41,823 nucleotides of DNA. Origin: an uncultured Caryophanales bacterium (GTDB lineage: Bacteria; Bacillota_I; Bacilli_A; RF39; UBA660). The translations under genes were made by a program, and so were the position numbers. The notes below the pieces were generated by a model. That model was not told where the DNA came from and ran no database searches. It saw only the letters and a program-made list of their open reading frames with translations. Shown in pieces: positions 28,852-38,693 of this stretch. The DNA is taken from NCBI GenBank assembly GCA_947168625.1, contig CAMVMQ010000003.1, positions 1 to 41,823 on the forward strand. Reading direction: 5' to 3'. Position 1 is the first letter of the stretch. The number at the start of each line of letters is the position of its first letter.

Positions 28852-29604
28852 ATGCATAAAAATATCTTTTCTTTTTTACTTACATTTCTCGCAGGCCTTT
28901 CAACAATGATTGGATATTTAGTTATCTATATAAAAAAAGATAATCATGATAAAATAATATCATCTTCGCTTGCTTTTGCATCGGGCGTAATGATAAGTAC
29001 ATCTATACTTGACTTAATACCTGAAAGCATAAAATTATTAAGTAAAAATGTTTCACATATAAGTACAATTTTTCTTTGCTTTTTAGGTCTCTTATTAGGA
29101 ATCATATTATCAATGATAATTAATTACTATATACCAGATACACCCAAAATTACTAGTAATAATACATTATATAGAGTAGGGTTGTTATCGATGATAGCTA
29201 TTATAATGCATAATATACCTGAAGGAATAGCAACATTCATGGCAAGCACTTCAAACAGAACACTTGGTATATCCTTAACACTTGCTATTGCTATGCATAA
29301 TATACCAGAGGGAATAAGCATTTCAGTACCAATTTATTATAGTACTAGAAAGAAAAAAGTAGCCTTTATATATACACTAATTTCAGCATTATCAGAACCA
29401 TTTGGAGCACTATTAGCTCTTATATTTTTGAGAAATATAATAACTGAGACAATATTAGCTATAACTTTTTCTTTAATCGCAGGTATTATGCTTGAAATAT
29501 CAATGCGTGTATTACTACCAAATACAAAAAAATATCACAATAAAAAAAGAATTATAATTTTCTTTATGATTGGGATATTATTTATGTGTCTAAAATATAT
29601 ATAA
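28852..29604 (+). CDS. ZIP-family divalent metal transporter
   Basis: Two HNIPEG motifs (MHNIPEGIATFMA, MHNIPEGISISVP) in a multi-TM protein. Confidence 0.92.
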   Translation: MHKNIFSFLLTFLAGLSTMIGYLVIYIKKDNHDKIISSSLAFASGVMISTSILDLIPESIKLLSKNVSHISTIFLCFLGLLLGIILSMIINYYIPDTPKITSNNTLYRVGLLSMIAIIMHNIPEGIATFMASTSNRTLGISLTLAIAMHNIPEGISISVPIYYSTRKKKVAFIYTLISALSEPFGALLALIFLRNIITETILAITFSLIAGIMLEISMRVLLPNTKKYHNKKRIIIFFMIGILFMCLKYI

Positions 29605-29683
29605 AAAAATAATAATAAAAGAGTGACATTCTCTTTTTTTTTTGATATAATTAAATAAAGATAGAGAGTAGGGAGGTTCTTTT

Positions 29684-30415
29684 ATGAAAGAGACACTTAT
29701 CTGTAAATTAGATAAACACAGTATATATTATCTAAGTAATAGTAATTATGGTTTTTATATTTTTATTCCTTTTAAAGATTATAAAGAAACAAATATTGCT
29801 ATTAGATTAAAAAGTAATTATGAAATGTATGATTTAAATAAGAATGATTTAACAAAAGTAACAAATGAACTTATAAACTATTATAAGAATATTGATGGAT
29901 ATAATATTACACTAATTTTACCAGTCTTTTATGATGATATTTTAAATAGAATTAGAGTAGTTAGTGATAAAAATTTATATCAAAAAATGGATAAATATCT
30001 TGGAGAAATATTTAACTTTGCATATAGTTTTTTAACAAAAAATGATATTAAAGTAAATAGCAATATTTATTTTATTAACAACGATTCTTTTAAAACATTT
30101 ACTAATTGGTATGTATCAAGATATAACAATCGTATTGAATATAAGACCGTAATAGATTTAGTTAAAGAAAATGGAAGTTATCATGATTATAATGTTGTTA
30201 AAACGCCAAATATGAATTTTGTTGTAGGCAAAGAAAAAGAACCTAAGCTAGATAAAACAGTAGATATTGAACTAGAGACTTTTGATAATATGCTTAAAGA
30301 AGCTCAGAGGGGAGAAAAAGAACCTAGTACTAATTCAGGATTTATTTCATATATACTTCTCGGAATAATAACATTTGTTGTTTCACTAGCGCTATTATTT
30401 GTTTTTATAAAATAA
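29684..30415 (+). CDS. Hypothetical tail-anchored protein
   Basis: 243 aa with a C-terminal TM (FISYILLGIITFVVSLALLFVFIK); SD GGGAGG. Confidence 0.65.
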   Translation: MKETLICKLDKHSIYYLSNSNYGFYIFIPFKDYKETNIAIRLKSNYEMYDLNKNDLTKVTNELINYYKNIDGYNITLILPVFYDDILNRIRVVSDKNLYQKMDKYLGEIFNFAYSFLTKNDIKVNSNIYFINNDSFKTFTNWYVSRYNNRIEYKTVIDLVKENGSYHDYNVVKTPNMNFVVGKEKEPKLDKTVDIELETFDNMLKEAQRGEKEPSTNSGFISYILLGIITFVVSLALLFVFIK

Positions 30416-30435
30416 AAAAAGCACTATCTAAGTGC
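30414..30435 (-). terminator. Intrinsic terminator of the 39-aa ORF
   Basis: Minus strand GCACTTAGATAGTGC followed by TTTTTTT. Confidence 0.65.
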
Positions 30436-30543
30436 ATAAACTAATATAGAAGAAACAGCAGATCCTATTGCTAATAATAACATAATATATCCAAATATTT
30501 TAGCGGATATATTTTTTATTTTCTTCTTTTTCTTTTTATTCAT
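30424..30543 (-). CDS. Small single-TM protein (39 aa), not in the ORF track
   Basis: MNKKKKKKIKNISAKIFGYIMLLLAIGSAVSSILVYALR*; stop codon lies in a GCACT-tagat-AGTGC-T7 terminator. Confidence 0.6.
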   Translation of the reverse strand: MNKKKKKKIKNISAKIFGYIMLLLAIGSAVSSILVYALR

Positions 30544-30631
30544 TATTTTTCTACATCCCTTCTATAACATTATACTAAATAATTGTTATATTTTCAATTA
30601 CTTTTTCATAGACTTTATTGGTGATAAGAAA

Positions 30632-31264
30632 ATGACTAAGAAACTATCTAATTATTTAAGTATTGTTCTTCCTAATAAAAAAATTAATTTATTTACAATT
30701 GGAATAATATTATTAGGAATAGTATCAGGATCTATTTTTTTAGTAATACTATCAAGTAAAGATAAAGAATTAATTATTAATAAAATAAGTACTTTTATGG
30801 CCTCAATTAACGAAAATAAAATTAATAACATTAATGCTTTAAAAAATTCATTAATCGAAAACTCTATATATGTAATACTAATGTGGATATTTGGTTTATC
30901 AATAATAGGAATAATAATCAATATCTTTTTAACATATCTAAAAGGATTTATCACTGGCTTTACAATTGGATCATTTATACTTACATATAAATATGAAGGA
31001 ATAGTAGCTTCATTAATATATACTTTTCCTACAACTATTATTAATCTACTAATAACTATTATAATTAGCGTCTATTCCTTTACAATGACAGTAATGCTCC
31101 TCAAGAGTATTTTTAATAAGAATAATAGTTTTAGTATAAAAAAATTTGTTCGAAAATACATATTAGTACTATTAATATCTATGGGAATGGTACTAATATC
31201 ATCATTATCGGAAAGTTTTATCCTTCCCTCATTAATGAAATTAGTTATTAAACTATTTATATAA
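30632..31264 (+). CDS. spoIIM: Stage II sporulation protein M-like
   Basis: About 5 TM; topology and motif KGFITGFTIGSFILTYKYEGI...FPTTIINLL. Confidence 0.75.
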   Translation: MTKKLSNYLSIVLPNKKINLFTIGIILLGIVSGSIFLVILSSKDKELIINKISTFMASINENKINNINALKNSLIENSIYVILMWIFGLSIIGIIINIFLTYLKGFITGFTIGSFILTYKYEGIVASLIYTFPTTIINLLITIIISVYSFTMTVMLLKSIFNKNNSFSIKKFVRKYILVLLISMGMVLISSLSESFILPSLMKLVIKLFI

Positions 31265-31324
31265 AATTTTACTTTTCTTCCTAATCATGATATAATTACT
31301 AGACGAAGGAAGGAGTAAAATAAT

Positions 31325-32401
31325 ATGAAGACAGTAGTTATAGGAATGTCAGGTGGAGTAGACTCCTCAGTAGCGGCTATTCTATTAAAAAAACAAGGTT
31401 ATAATGTAATTGGATTATTTATGCGTAATTGGGATAGCACAATTAATAATGATTATCTAGGTAATCCTAACCTAAATAATAATATATGTCCTCAGGAACA
31501 AGATTATAATGATGCTCTAGAGGTATGCAAAAAAATAGATATACCTTTGCACAGAGTAGATTTTGTTAAAGAGTATTGGGATAATGTCTTTACATATTTC
31601 TTAGATGAACTAAAAAAAGGTCGTACTCCTAATCCAGACGTTATGTGTAATAAATACATAAAATTTGATTTGTTCTATAAGAAAGCAAAAGAATTAAATG
31701 CTGATTATATAGCTACGGGTCATTATGCTAGAATAATAGATGGTAAACTTGCAAAAGCAAAGGACCTAAATAAAGATCAATCTTATTTTCTTGCTTATGT
31801 CGACCGAAATATTTTTAAAGATGTATTATTCCCTCTAGCAGAAATAGATAAGCCAGAAGTCAGAAAAATAGCCTTAGAATATGGATTAATAACCGCTAAA
31901 AAGAAAGATTCAACTGGTATATGCTTTATAGGGGAAAGAAACTTTACACAATTCTTAGCAAATTATCTACCTAATATGCCTGGAGATATTATAAATATCG
32001 ATACTGGAAAAAAATTAGGAAGACATATTGGTCTAATGTATTATACAATTGGACAAAGAAGAGGATTAAATATAGGTGGTACAAAAGAAAGATGTTTTGT
32101 AGCCAAAAAAGATTTAGATAAAAATATCTTATATGTAGCAATAGGAGACGATAATAAAATACTATATAGTAATGAAGCAATAATAGAGAATTTTAATTAT
32201 ATGACAGATAATAGACCACTATCATGTACATGTAAATTTAGATATCGTCAGCCTGATATCAAAGTAAATGTAACATATCTAGAAAATAACGAAATAAAAC
32301 TAAATTATAAAAATGTCAAAGCTGTAACACCAGGACAATTTTGCGTATTATATGATAAAGATATCTGTCTAGGTGGAGGAATAATAAAAGAAGTAAAATA
32401 A
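31325..32401 (+). CDS. mnmA: tRNA-specific 2-thiouridylase MnmA
   Basis: VVIGMSGGVDSSVAAILLK, GRTPNPDVMCNKYIKF, ATGHYARI, STGICFIGERNF. Confidence 0.95.
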   Translation: MKTVVIGMSGGVDSSVAAILLKKQGYNVIGLFMRNWDSTINNDYLGNPNLNNNICPQEQDYNDALEVCKKIDIPLHRVDFVKEYWDNVFTYFLDELKKGRTPNPDVMCNKYIKFDLFYKKAKELNADYIATGHYARIIDGKLAKAKDLNKDQSYFLAYVDRNIFKDVLFPLAEIDKPEVRKIALEYGLITAKKKDSTGICFIGERNFTQFLANYLPNMPGDIINIDTGKKLGRHIGLMYYTIGQRRGLNIGGTKERCFVAKKDLDKNILYVAIGDDNKILYSNEAIIENFNYMTDNRPLSCTCKFRYRQPDIKVNVTYLENNEIKLNYKNVKAVTPGQFCVLYDKDICLGGGIIKEVK

Positions 32402-32493
32402 CTTCTTTTTTTAAATTTGCCAGAGTACTCTTGACATTAAATTAGTGTTAATGATAAAATATAATATATAGGATACATTAGGAGGCATTTACA

Positions 32494-33276
32494 ATGAATA
32501 TTATAGAAAAAATAAATGAAATATTAAAAGAAGCAAGTATATCAAAAGTTAATTTATCAAAGTATTTAGGAGTTTCAAGACAGATGGTTTACAATTATCT
32601 TGACGGCAATGATTTGTCAAAAATACCCACCGAAAAATGTAAATTGCTATTTGAATTATTAAATGTAAGTTCAAAAGAAGAATTATTAAAAAAAGAAATT
32701 ACCAGCGATTATATTGATAAAGTAAACAGTAAAATATTTAATAAACGAAAAGATAATGAAACAAAAAAAGAAATTATAGATTTGACAGGTGTAAAAAAAG
32801 AAGATTTTCTATTAATAAATGACATATGTCTAATGATAAAAAACATCTTATTAGATGAAAAGAGTAGGGAAGAGGAAACAAAAGCAACACTAGAATACCT
32901 ATATAATTTCATTCAAAATTTAGCTTCAAATAAAGAATTAAAATATATTTTAGGATTCTTTTCAAAAAACTTTGGTTATACTTCTCCTAATAAATATGCC
33001 TTTAACGAAAATAATCAATTTGTCTTTGAAAGTATAATGTTTTCCGCTATGACATTATATAGTAATGGTGGCGCTTCCAGATCTAAACTTGCTGAATCTC
33101 ATCATCGTTGGGAAGAAGTTTTGGCTTCAAAAAAAGAAGAAAAATTATCTCGTACGCAAGAATTAAATACAGCCAAATTACAGGCTCTTCGTGAACTTGG
33201 TTATGACAAAATAGATGAACGTAATGCTTGTGAAGTATTAGATAAGATAGCTGAAATAATGTCTACAAAATTTTAA
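32494..33276 (+). CDS. XRE-like HTH-domain protein with a C-terminal helical region
   Basis: SKVNLSKYLGVSRQMVYNYLDG HTH; SD AGGAGG. Confidence 0.75.
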   Translation: MNIIEKINEILKEASISKVNLSKYLGVSRQMVYNYLDGNDLSKIPTEKCKLLFELLNVSSKEELLKKEITSDYIDKVNSKIFNKRKDNETKKEIIDLTGVKKEDFLLINDICLMIKNILLDEKSREEETKATLEYLYNFIQNLASNKELKYILGFFSKNFGYTSPNKYAFNENNQFVFESIMFSAMTLYSNGGASRSKLAESHHRWEEVLASKKEEKLSRTQELNTAKLQALRELGYDKIDERNACEVLDKIAEIMSTKF

Positions 33277-33651
33277 AATAAGTCCCCTACTTAATTTCAA
33301 TTAAAAAATAGGGAAGATATGTAATTAAATATGATAAACTATATATAGTATGATAAATATATATAGTTTTTTATTTTATAAAAAAATAATCTAATAATAT
33401 TATAACCAATATTAAATATATTAAAATTAATAATATTAAATTATTAATAATTAAAATCATCATAATAATTTATCTTTTAATTTTTTAATTTTAACTGGAT
33501 AATTACTAATCTTTTAACAAAATATCTTACTTCCTATAATTAATATTATGTTAAGTTCTATAAAAAAATTAAAAAACTGGTAAATATTAACTACTCTATT
33601 ATCTACATATAAATGAAAAAATAGTTAATATTATTATTGGAGGTAATTAAA

Positions 33652-33810
33652 ATGAGTAAGAAAAATGAAATGCAAAAAAACATGAATAATTCTAGTAATA
33701 AGTCTAATAAAAATAATAACAATAGTTATAATGAGACAGATACTGAGAATACTACTACTGATGAAACTTCTACTGAAAAATCAAATAGAAGTAATCATAA
33801 TTGCCACTAA
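33652..33810 (+). CDS. 52-aa Asn/Ser/Thr-rich low-complexity protein, not in the ORF track
   Basis: MSKKNEMQKNMNNSSNKSNKNNNNSYNETDTENTTTDETSTEKSNRSNHNCH*; strong SD TGGAGG and a following terminator. Confidence 0.65.
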   Translation: MSKKNEMQKNMNNSSNKSNKNNNNSYNETDTENTTTDETSTEKSNRSNHNCH

Positions 33811-33812
33811 AT

Positions 33813-33850
33813 TAATAAGCCTATATTCAAATATAGGCTTATTATTTTTT
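33813..33850 (+). terminator. Strong intrinsic terminator
   Basis: AATAAGCCTATATT-caa-ATATAGGCTTATT followed by ATTTTTTT. Confidence 0.85.
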
Positions 33851-33854
33851 TAAG

Positions 33855-33872
33855 AAGTAGGGTGCCCTACTT
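33855..33872 (-). terminator. Hairpin overlapping the phosphohexomutase stop codon
   Basis: AAGTAGGG-tg-CCCTACTT, then CTTAAAAAAATAAT on the minus strand; the downstream tract is A-rich, so terminator function is uncertain. Confidence 0.4.
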
Positions 33873-35252
33873 TTTTATTAGATTACTTAAAAGATTATTA
33901 TATTCATTTTCAATAATATCTAATCTATCTTTGGTTTTAGCTTCAAATCGATACGTTATATTAGGAGATGTATTAGATTTTCGAATTAAGGCAAAACCAT
34001 CATCATATAAAACTTTAATACCATCTATCTTTGAATAATTATAACCTTTATTTCTAACATACTCCTCTACTCTATCTATTATTTCGTCTTTTTTAACGTC
34101 TTCTACTGGAATTTTACCTTCAGGAGAAGAAATATACATATTTATCCCTTCAAGTAATTCAGAAACCTTTTTATTAGTCTTAGAAAGAATTTCTATCATT
34201 CTTAAACCATTATATATTCCATCATCATTGCCAATAAACCTATCACGAAAATATAAGTGACCAGATAATTCGCCACCTAAAGGATAATTGTTTTCCGAGG
34301 AAATAAGTTTCGTATAAGAGTTTCCACTTCTTGTCTCAATTGGCTTAATGCCTAATTTTATCATTTCATCTCTAAGAGCATTTGAACATTTTATATCATA
34401 AAATCCTTCTTTTTTATTTACTTTATTATAAATGTCTCTCCAAAAAATAATCATAACTTTATCAATAGGAATCATATGACCTTTCTCATCCACTACTCCT
34501 ACTCTATCACCATCACCATCAAAAGCAATACCTACATCAGCTTTTTCTTCAAGTACTTTTTGTTTTAAATATTTTAGATTTTCTTCAACAGCAGGATCGG
34601 GATGATGATTAGGAAAAGTTCCGTCAGAATCTGCAAATAATGGAATATATTCAATATTCTCGTTTGATACAAATATATCTTTAGCTACTATGCTGGTGGT
34701 TCCATTACCACAATCATATACCACTTTTAATTTATTATTTCCCATATTGATATGATTATGTATCATATCAATATATTTATTCTTAATATCATATTCTTCT
34801 ATTGTGCCTTTTCCTTCGCTATAAATGCCATTTAATATGACATAGTATAAATCACTTACATCTTTACCAAAACAATTATGAATGCCATTATAACTCATTT
34901 TAAAGCCGTTATATTCTTTTGGATTATGAGAAGCTGTAATCATAATACCGCATTTTATATTTAATAAATCCCATGCATAATAGTACATTGGAGTAGTTAC
35001 TAGTCCTAATCTTACTACATCTATTCCTCCATCAGTAAGTCCTTTTACTAAGTTTTTTTCAATTATTTCAGATGATAATCTATTATCATAGCCAACAATC
35101 ATTTTATTTTTATTAAAACTAAGTAGTTTAGTAGCAAAAGCTCTACCAATATGATAAGAGACTTCTTCATCTATATCTTTCTCCCATATTCCTCTAATAT
35201 CATATTCTCTAAACATTAATCTATTTAATTTCAAATTAATCTCTCCTTTCAT
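33867..35252 (-). CDS. Phosphomannomutase/phosphoglucomutase
   Basis: REYDIRGIW, MITASHNPKEYNGFK, GIAFDGDGDRVGVVD, GGELSGHLYFRD. Confidence 0.92.
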   Translation of the reverse strand: MKGEINLKLNRLMFREYDIRGIWEKDIDEEVSYHIGRAFATKLLSFNKNKMIVGYDNRLSSEIIEKNLVKGLTDGGIDVVRLGLVTTPMYYYAWDLLNIKCGIMITASHNPKEYNGFKMSYNGIHNCFGKDVSDLYYVILNGIYSEGKGTIEEYDIKNKYIDMIHNHINMGNNKLKVVYDCGNGTTSIVAKDIFVSNENIEYIPLFADSDGTFPNHHPDPAVEENLKYLKQKVLEEKADVGIAFDGDGDRVGVVDEKGHMIPIDKVMIIFWRDIYNKVNKKEGFYDIKCSNALRDEMIKLGIKPIETRSGNSYTKLISSENNYPLGGELSGHLYFRDRFIGNDDGIYNGLRMIEILSKTNKKVSELLEGINMYISSPEGKIPVEDVKKDEIIDRVEEYVRNKGYNYSKIDGIKVLYDDGFALIRKSNTSPNITYRFEAKTKDRLDIIENEYNNLLSNLIKK

Positions 35253-36156
35253 ATAATTTATAATTTTCTTTTAAAATATCATTTGTTAAATTAGTATAAA
35301 CTTGAGTTGTCGATATATTAGAATGTCCCAACATCTCTTGAATAGTACGAAGGTCTGCCCCATTATTTAATAAATGAGTAGCAAATGAATGTCTAAGCAT
35401 ATGTGGAGTAATATTCTTATTGATTTTTTTATCATTTGCAATTTTTTTTATAATAAGAAAGAATCCCCCACGGGTCATTTCTTTGCCATGATTATTTAAG
35501 AAAATACTATCTGTTTGATATTTCTTTTTTAATAATGGTCTATACTCCTCTAGATATTTTTTTAAATAATCTAGAGCATAATCTCCAATTGGAACTACTC
35601 TCTCTTTTTTACCTTTACCAAAACATCTAACATATCCATTATCTAAATCTATATCAGTTAACCTCAAACTAACTAATTCACTTACCCTAAGTCCAGAAGA
35701 ATACATAAGTTCAAGCATAGCTTTATTTCGATATTCAAAAGCATTACTAGGATTAATATCTAATAATTTATCTACTTCTTCAATCGAAAGTACTTCAGGT
35801 AGTTTTCTATACACCCTTGGACTACTTATTTTGCTAGAAATATTTTTTATATTATACTTAGTTTCTAAGTAAGAATGAAATGATTTAATTGAAACAATTT
35901 TCCTAGCCACTGATGTTTTCTCATAATTATTATCATCTAAATACTTCAAATACGCTATTAAATCTTCTTCATTGATTTTGCTAATATCAAAAATTTTACA
36001 TTTTTCCATAAATATAAGATAGTTTTTTATATCATCAGTATATGAATAAGTACTAGATTTTTCATCAATATGCTTTATAGTAATTAAATACATTTGATAA
36101 TCATTTAATATATTTTTATAATTGTTACTTATATTTATATTTTTTATATCTAACAT
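35236..36156 (-). CDS. xerD: Tyrosine recombinase, XerD-like
   Basis: LMYSSGLRVSELVSLRLTDID, GKGKKERVVPIG, HMLRHSFATHLLNNGADLRTIQEMLGHSNISTTQVYT (RHRHY set). Confidence 0.85.
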   Translation of the reverse strand: MLDIKNINISNNYKNILNDYQMYLITIKHIDEKSSTYSYTDDIKNYLIFMEKCKIFDISKINEEDLIAYLKYLDDNNYEKTSVARKIVSIKSFHSYLETKYNIKNISSKISSPRVYRKLPEVLSIEEVDKLLDINPSNAFEYRNKAMLELMYSSGLRVSELVSLRLTDIDLDNGYVRCFGKGKKERVVPIGDYALDYLKKYLEEYRPLLKKKYQTDSIFLNNHGKEMTRGGFFLIIKKIANDKKINKNITPHMLRHSFATHLLNNGADLRTIQEMLGHSNISTTQVYTNLTNDILKENYKLYERRD

Positions 36157-36217
36157 CTTTATCTTCCTTATATTACATATAAATTATACCATTATCATTT
36201 AATACAAGCAAGACTTC

Positions 36218-36247
36218 TTGACACCAATTTACATTCTAAGTTATAAT
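36218..36247 (+). promoter_or_regulatory. Promoter of rarA
   Basis: TTGACA-N18-TATAAT. Confidence 0.65.
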
Positions 36248-36257
36248 AATCTAAGAA

Positions 36258-37478
36258 ATGAGTGTGTTAAAGATGGAGGATTTACTTGCAATTAAATTAA
36301 GACCTAAAACATTATCTGATATTATTGGACAAGAACATTTAGTTGGTGAAGGAAAAGTAATTAATAATTTAGTTAAAAATAAAAAATTATTTTCAATGAT
36401 TTTATATGGTCATCCGGGTACTGGTAAGACTAGTATTGCTACCGCTATTGCAAATGATATGAATCTACATTATCGCTTTCTAAATGCTGTTATTAATAAT
36501 AAAAAAGATTTTGATATTGTTATTGAAGAAGCTAAACTCTATAATGGATTAATCTTAATCGTAGATGAAATACATCGGTTAAATAAAGACAAACAAGATA
36601 TTCTTCTTCCCTATTTAGAGTCTGGTATTATTACTTTAATAGGAATGACAACATCTAATCCATATCATGCAATTAATCCCGCTATTAGAAGTAGATGTCA
36701 GTTATTTGAAGTAAAAGATCTTACTACTGATGATATTATAAAAGGTATTGATAAAGCTGTTAAATCAGGATATCTAGAAGGAATTAAAATAGATAAAAAG
36801 GCAAAAGAATATTTAGCAAATCTAAGCGGTTCTGATCTACGATATGCTTATAACTTATTAGAGATTGCATATTATTCAAGTGAAAATAAAAAAATAGATT
36901 GTGAATTATTAGAAAAAGTAAGTAATAAGCCAAATAATTTTAGCGATAAAAATGGAGATGGATATTATAATGTAATTTCTGCATTTCAAAAGTCAATTAG
37001 AGGAAGCGATGTAAATGCTTCGCTTCATTATTTAGCAAGATTAATTGAAGCAGATGATTTAGATATTATTGTGCGAAGACTATCAGTAATTGCTTATGAA
37101 GATATTGGTCTAGCAAATCCATCAATTGGCCCTAGAGTTGATGCAGCGATTAATAGTGCCTTAAGACTAGGATTTCCCGAAGCTAGAATACCCCTTTCAG
37201 AAATAGTTATAGAACTAGCATTATCTCCAAAAAGCAATAGTGCTGAAGCCGCAATTGACTTAGCATTAAATGATGTAAGGAGTGGAAGAATCTCTGATGT
37301 TCCGAGTCATCTAAGAAATCCCTCTGCTGATTATAAATATCCTCATAATTATAAAAATGATTATGTTCGACAGCAGTACCTTCCAGACAGTCTCCTTGGA
37401 ACTAAGTACTATTATCCAAAAGATAATAAGAATGAAATTATACTTAAAGAAATTATGAATAAATTAGATACCATGTAA
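36258..37478 (+). CDS. rarA: Replication-associated recombination protein A (RarA/MgsA AAA+ ATPase)
   Basis: RPKTLSDIIGQEHLVG, GHPGTGKTSIA, GMTTSNPYHAINPAIRSRCQLFE, YEDIGLANP. Confidence 0.94.
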   Translation: MSVLKMEDLLAIKLRPKTLSDIIGQEHLVGEGKVINNLVKNKKLFSMILYGHPGTGKTSIATAIANDMNLHYRFLNAVINNKKDFDIVIEEAKLYNGLILIVDEIHRLNKDKQDILLPYLESGIITLIGMTTSNPYHAINPAIRSRCQLFEVKDLTTDDIIKGIDKAVKSGYLEGIKIDKKAKEYLANLSGSDLRYAYNLLEIAYYSSENKKIDCELLEKVSNKPNNFSDKNGDGYYNVISAFQKSIRGSDVNASLHYLARLIEADDLDIIVRRLSVIAYEDIGLANPSIGPRVDAAINSALRLGFPEARIPLSEIVIELALSPKSNSAEAAIDLALNDVRSGRISDVPSHLRNPSADYKYPHNYKNDYVRQQYLPDSLLGTKYYYPKDNKNEIILKEIMNKLDTM

Positions 37479-37489
37479 AAAGCAAGTAC

Positions 37490-38200
37490 TCATTTACTTG
37501 CTTTTATAATACTATTAATAATATAGGTACTTGCAAGAATACCAGCTACTGATGGTACCATTATCATTGAAGCAATAACTGTTTTATCGCTTTCTACTGG
37601 TTCTTCTTTTGAACATATACACATTACTTTACTATTTATTTTTTCATCTTTTACATATTTTCTTAAAGCCTTAGCTATCGGATCATAGCTAGTTTTAGAT
37701 AGAGGCATAATTTCAACTTTTTTAGGATCTAGTTTTCTTCCCATACCACAAACAGTAATTAAATTTGTCCCTTTTTCATAACATTTTTTAATTAATAATT
37801 TTTTTACAATCATTGTATCACATGCATCAATAATATAGTCATAGTTTTCACTAAAAAGAATATCAATATTTTCAGCATCTATCTTTTTATTAATTATTTT
37901 TACTTTAACATTATTATTAATTGATGATATTCTTTTTTTCCATTCATCTGTCTTTGATTTACCTATATTACTATTTAAACTAATTATCTGCCTGTTTAAA
38001 TTTGTAATATCAATAGTATCAAAGTCCACTATTGTAAAGTTCTCTACTCCGCTTCTTACAAGAGTTTCAAGGGCATATCCCCCTACCCCTCCTAGTCCAA
38101 TAATTAAAATATTGCTATTTTTTAATTTAAAATAATTTTCTTCACCAATTAAACTTATCTCTCGGTTAAATATTTTTTTTGTATCCATATTTTTCAACAT
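37490..38200 (-). CDS. tcdA: tRNA threonylcarbamoyladenosine dehydratase (TcdA/CsdL-like, E1/ThiF superfamily)
   Basis: ILIIGLGGVGGYALETLVRSGVENFTIVDFDTIDITNLNRQ. Confidence 0.88.
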   Translation of the reverse strand: MLKNMDTKKIFNREISLIGEENYFKLKNSNILIIGLGGVGGYALETLVRSGVENFTIVDFDTIDITNLNRQIISLNSNIGKSKTDEWKKRISSINNNVKVKIINKKIDAENIDILFSENYDYIIDACDTMIVKKLLIKKCYEKGTNLITVCGMGRKLDPKKVEIMPLSKTSYDPIAKALRKYVKDEKINSKVMCICSKEEPVESDKTVIASMIMVPSVAGILASTYIINSIIKASK

Positions 38201-38675
38201 TTTCCTTAAATCTTTTTGTCAATTCTATAATCTCATTCTCTGAAAGTTCATCTTTCCCTAGAATTATACTCTTAATATTATCAATAAATAAATAATAATC
38301 ATAATCAGTTTCAATAACTTTTTTTAAACTCTTATAATCAATATATTCATCTTTTTCTGAAGTTAATTTAAAGTTATTTTTCTTAAGTTCATACTTAATC
38401 TCTGTATTTAATATACTATCCTTTCTCCTTTTGATTTTTTTTAAATTAAAATAAGGTAAAAAGGAAGAATTTAATTCTAAAACACCAATTAATGCAAAAG
38501 CAAAAGAAATATAATCTGTAATTACTCTCTTATCCTTAGTAAAAAAGTTAATAATAATTATTAAAATCAAAATATTTAGAATAATTCTTGGTATTTTAAC
38601 TTTATCAAAAAAATAATATTTTAAAAATCTTTTTATTCTTTCTTCAGTATATTTTGTTGTTGTCTTAATTATCAC
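38166..38675 (-). CDS. YcxB-like membrane protein
   Basis: TM segments then C-terminal YIDYKSLKKVIETDYDYYLFIDNIKSIILGKDEL, typical of YcxB-like C-termini. Confidence 0.6.
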   Translation of the reverse strand: MIIKTTTKYTEERIKRFLKYYFFDKVKIPRIILNILILIIIINFFTKDKRVITDYISFAFALIGVLELNSSFLPYFNLKKIKRRKDSILNTEIKYELKKNNFKLTSEKDEYIDYKSLKKVIETDYDYYLFIDNIKSIILGKDELSENEIIELTKRFKENVEKYGYKKNI

Positions 38676-38693
38676 TTTTATTACCTCCTACGT

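Noticed and set aside
33280-33650. CRISPR array or tandem repeat in the AT-rich intergenic region
   Set aside because: Only loose AT-rich self-similarity (e.g. actatatatagt/aatatatatagt), no regular repeat-spacer structure.
35236-36156. Integrase of a mobile element
   Set aside because: It is XerD-like in length and motif and flanked by housekeeping genes; no attachment-site repeats or phage genes were seen nearby.
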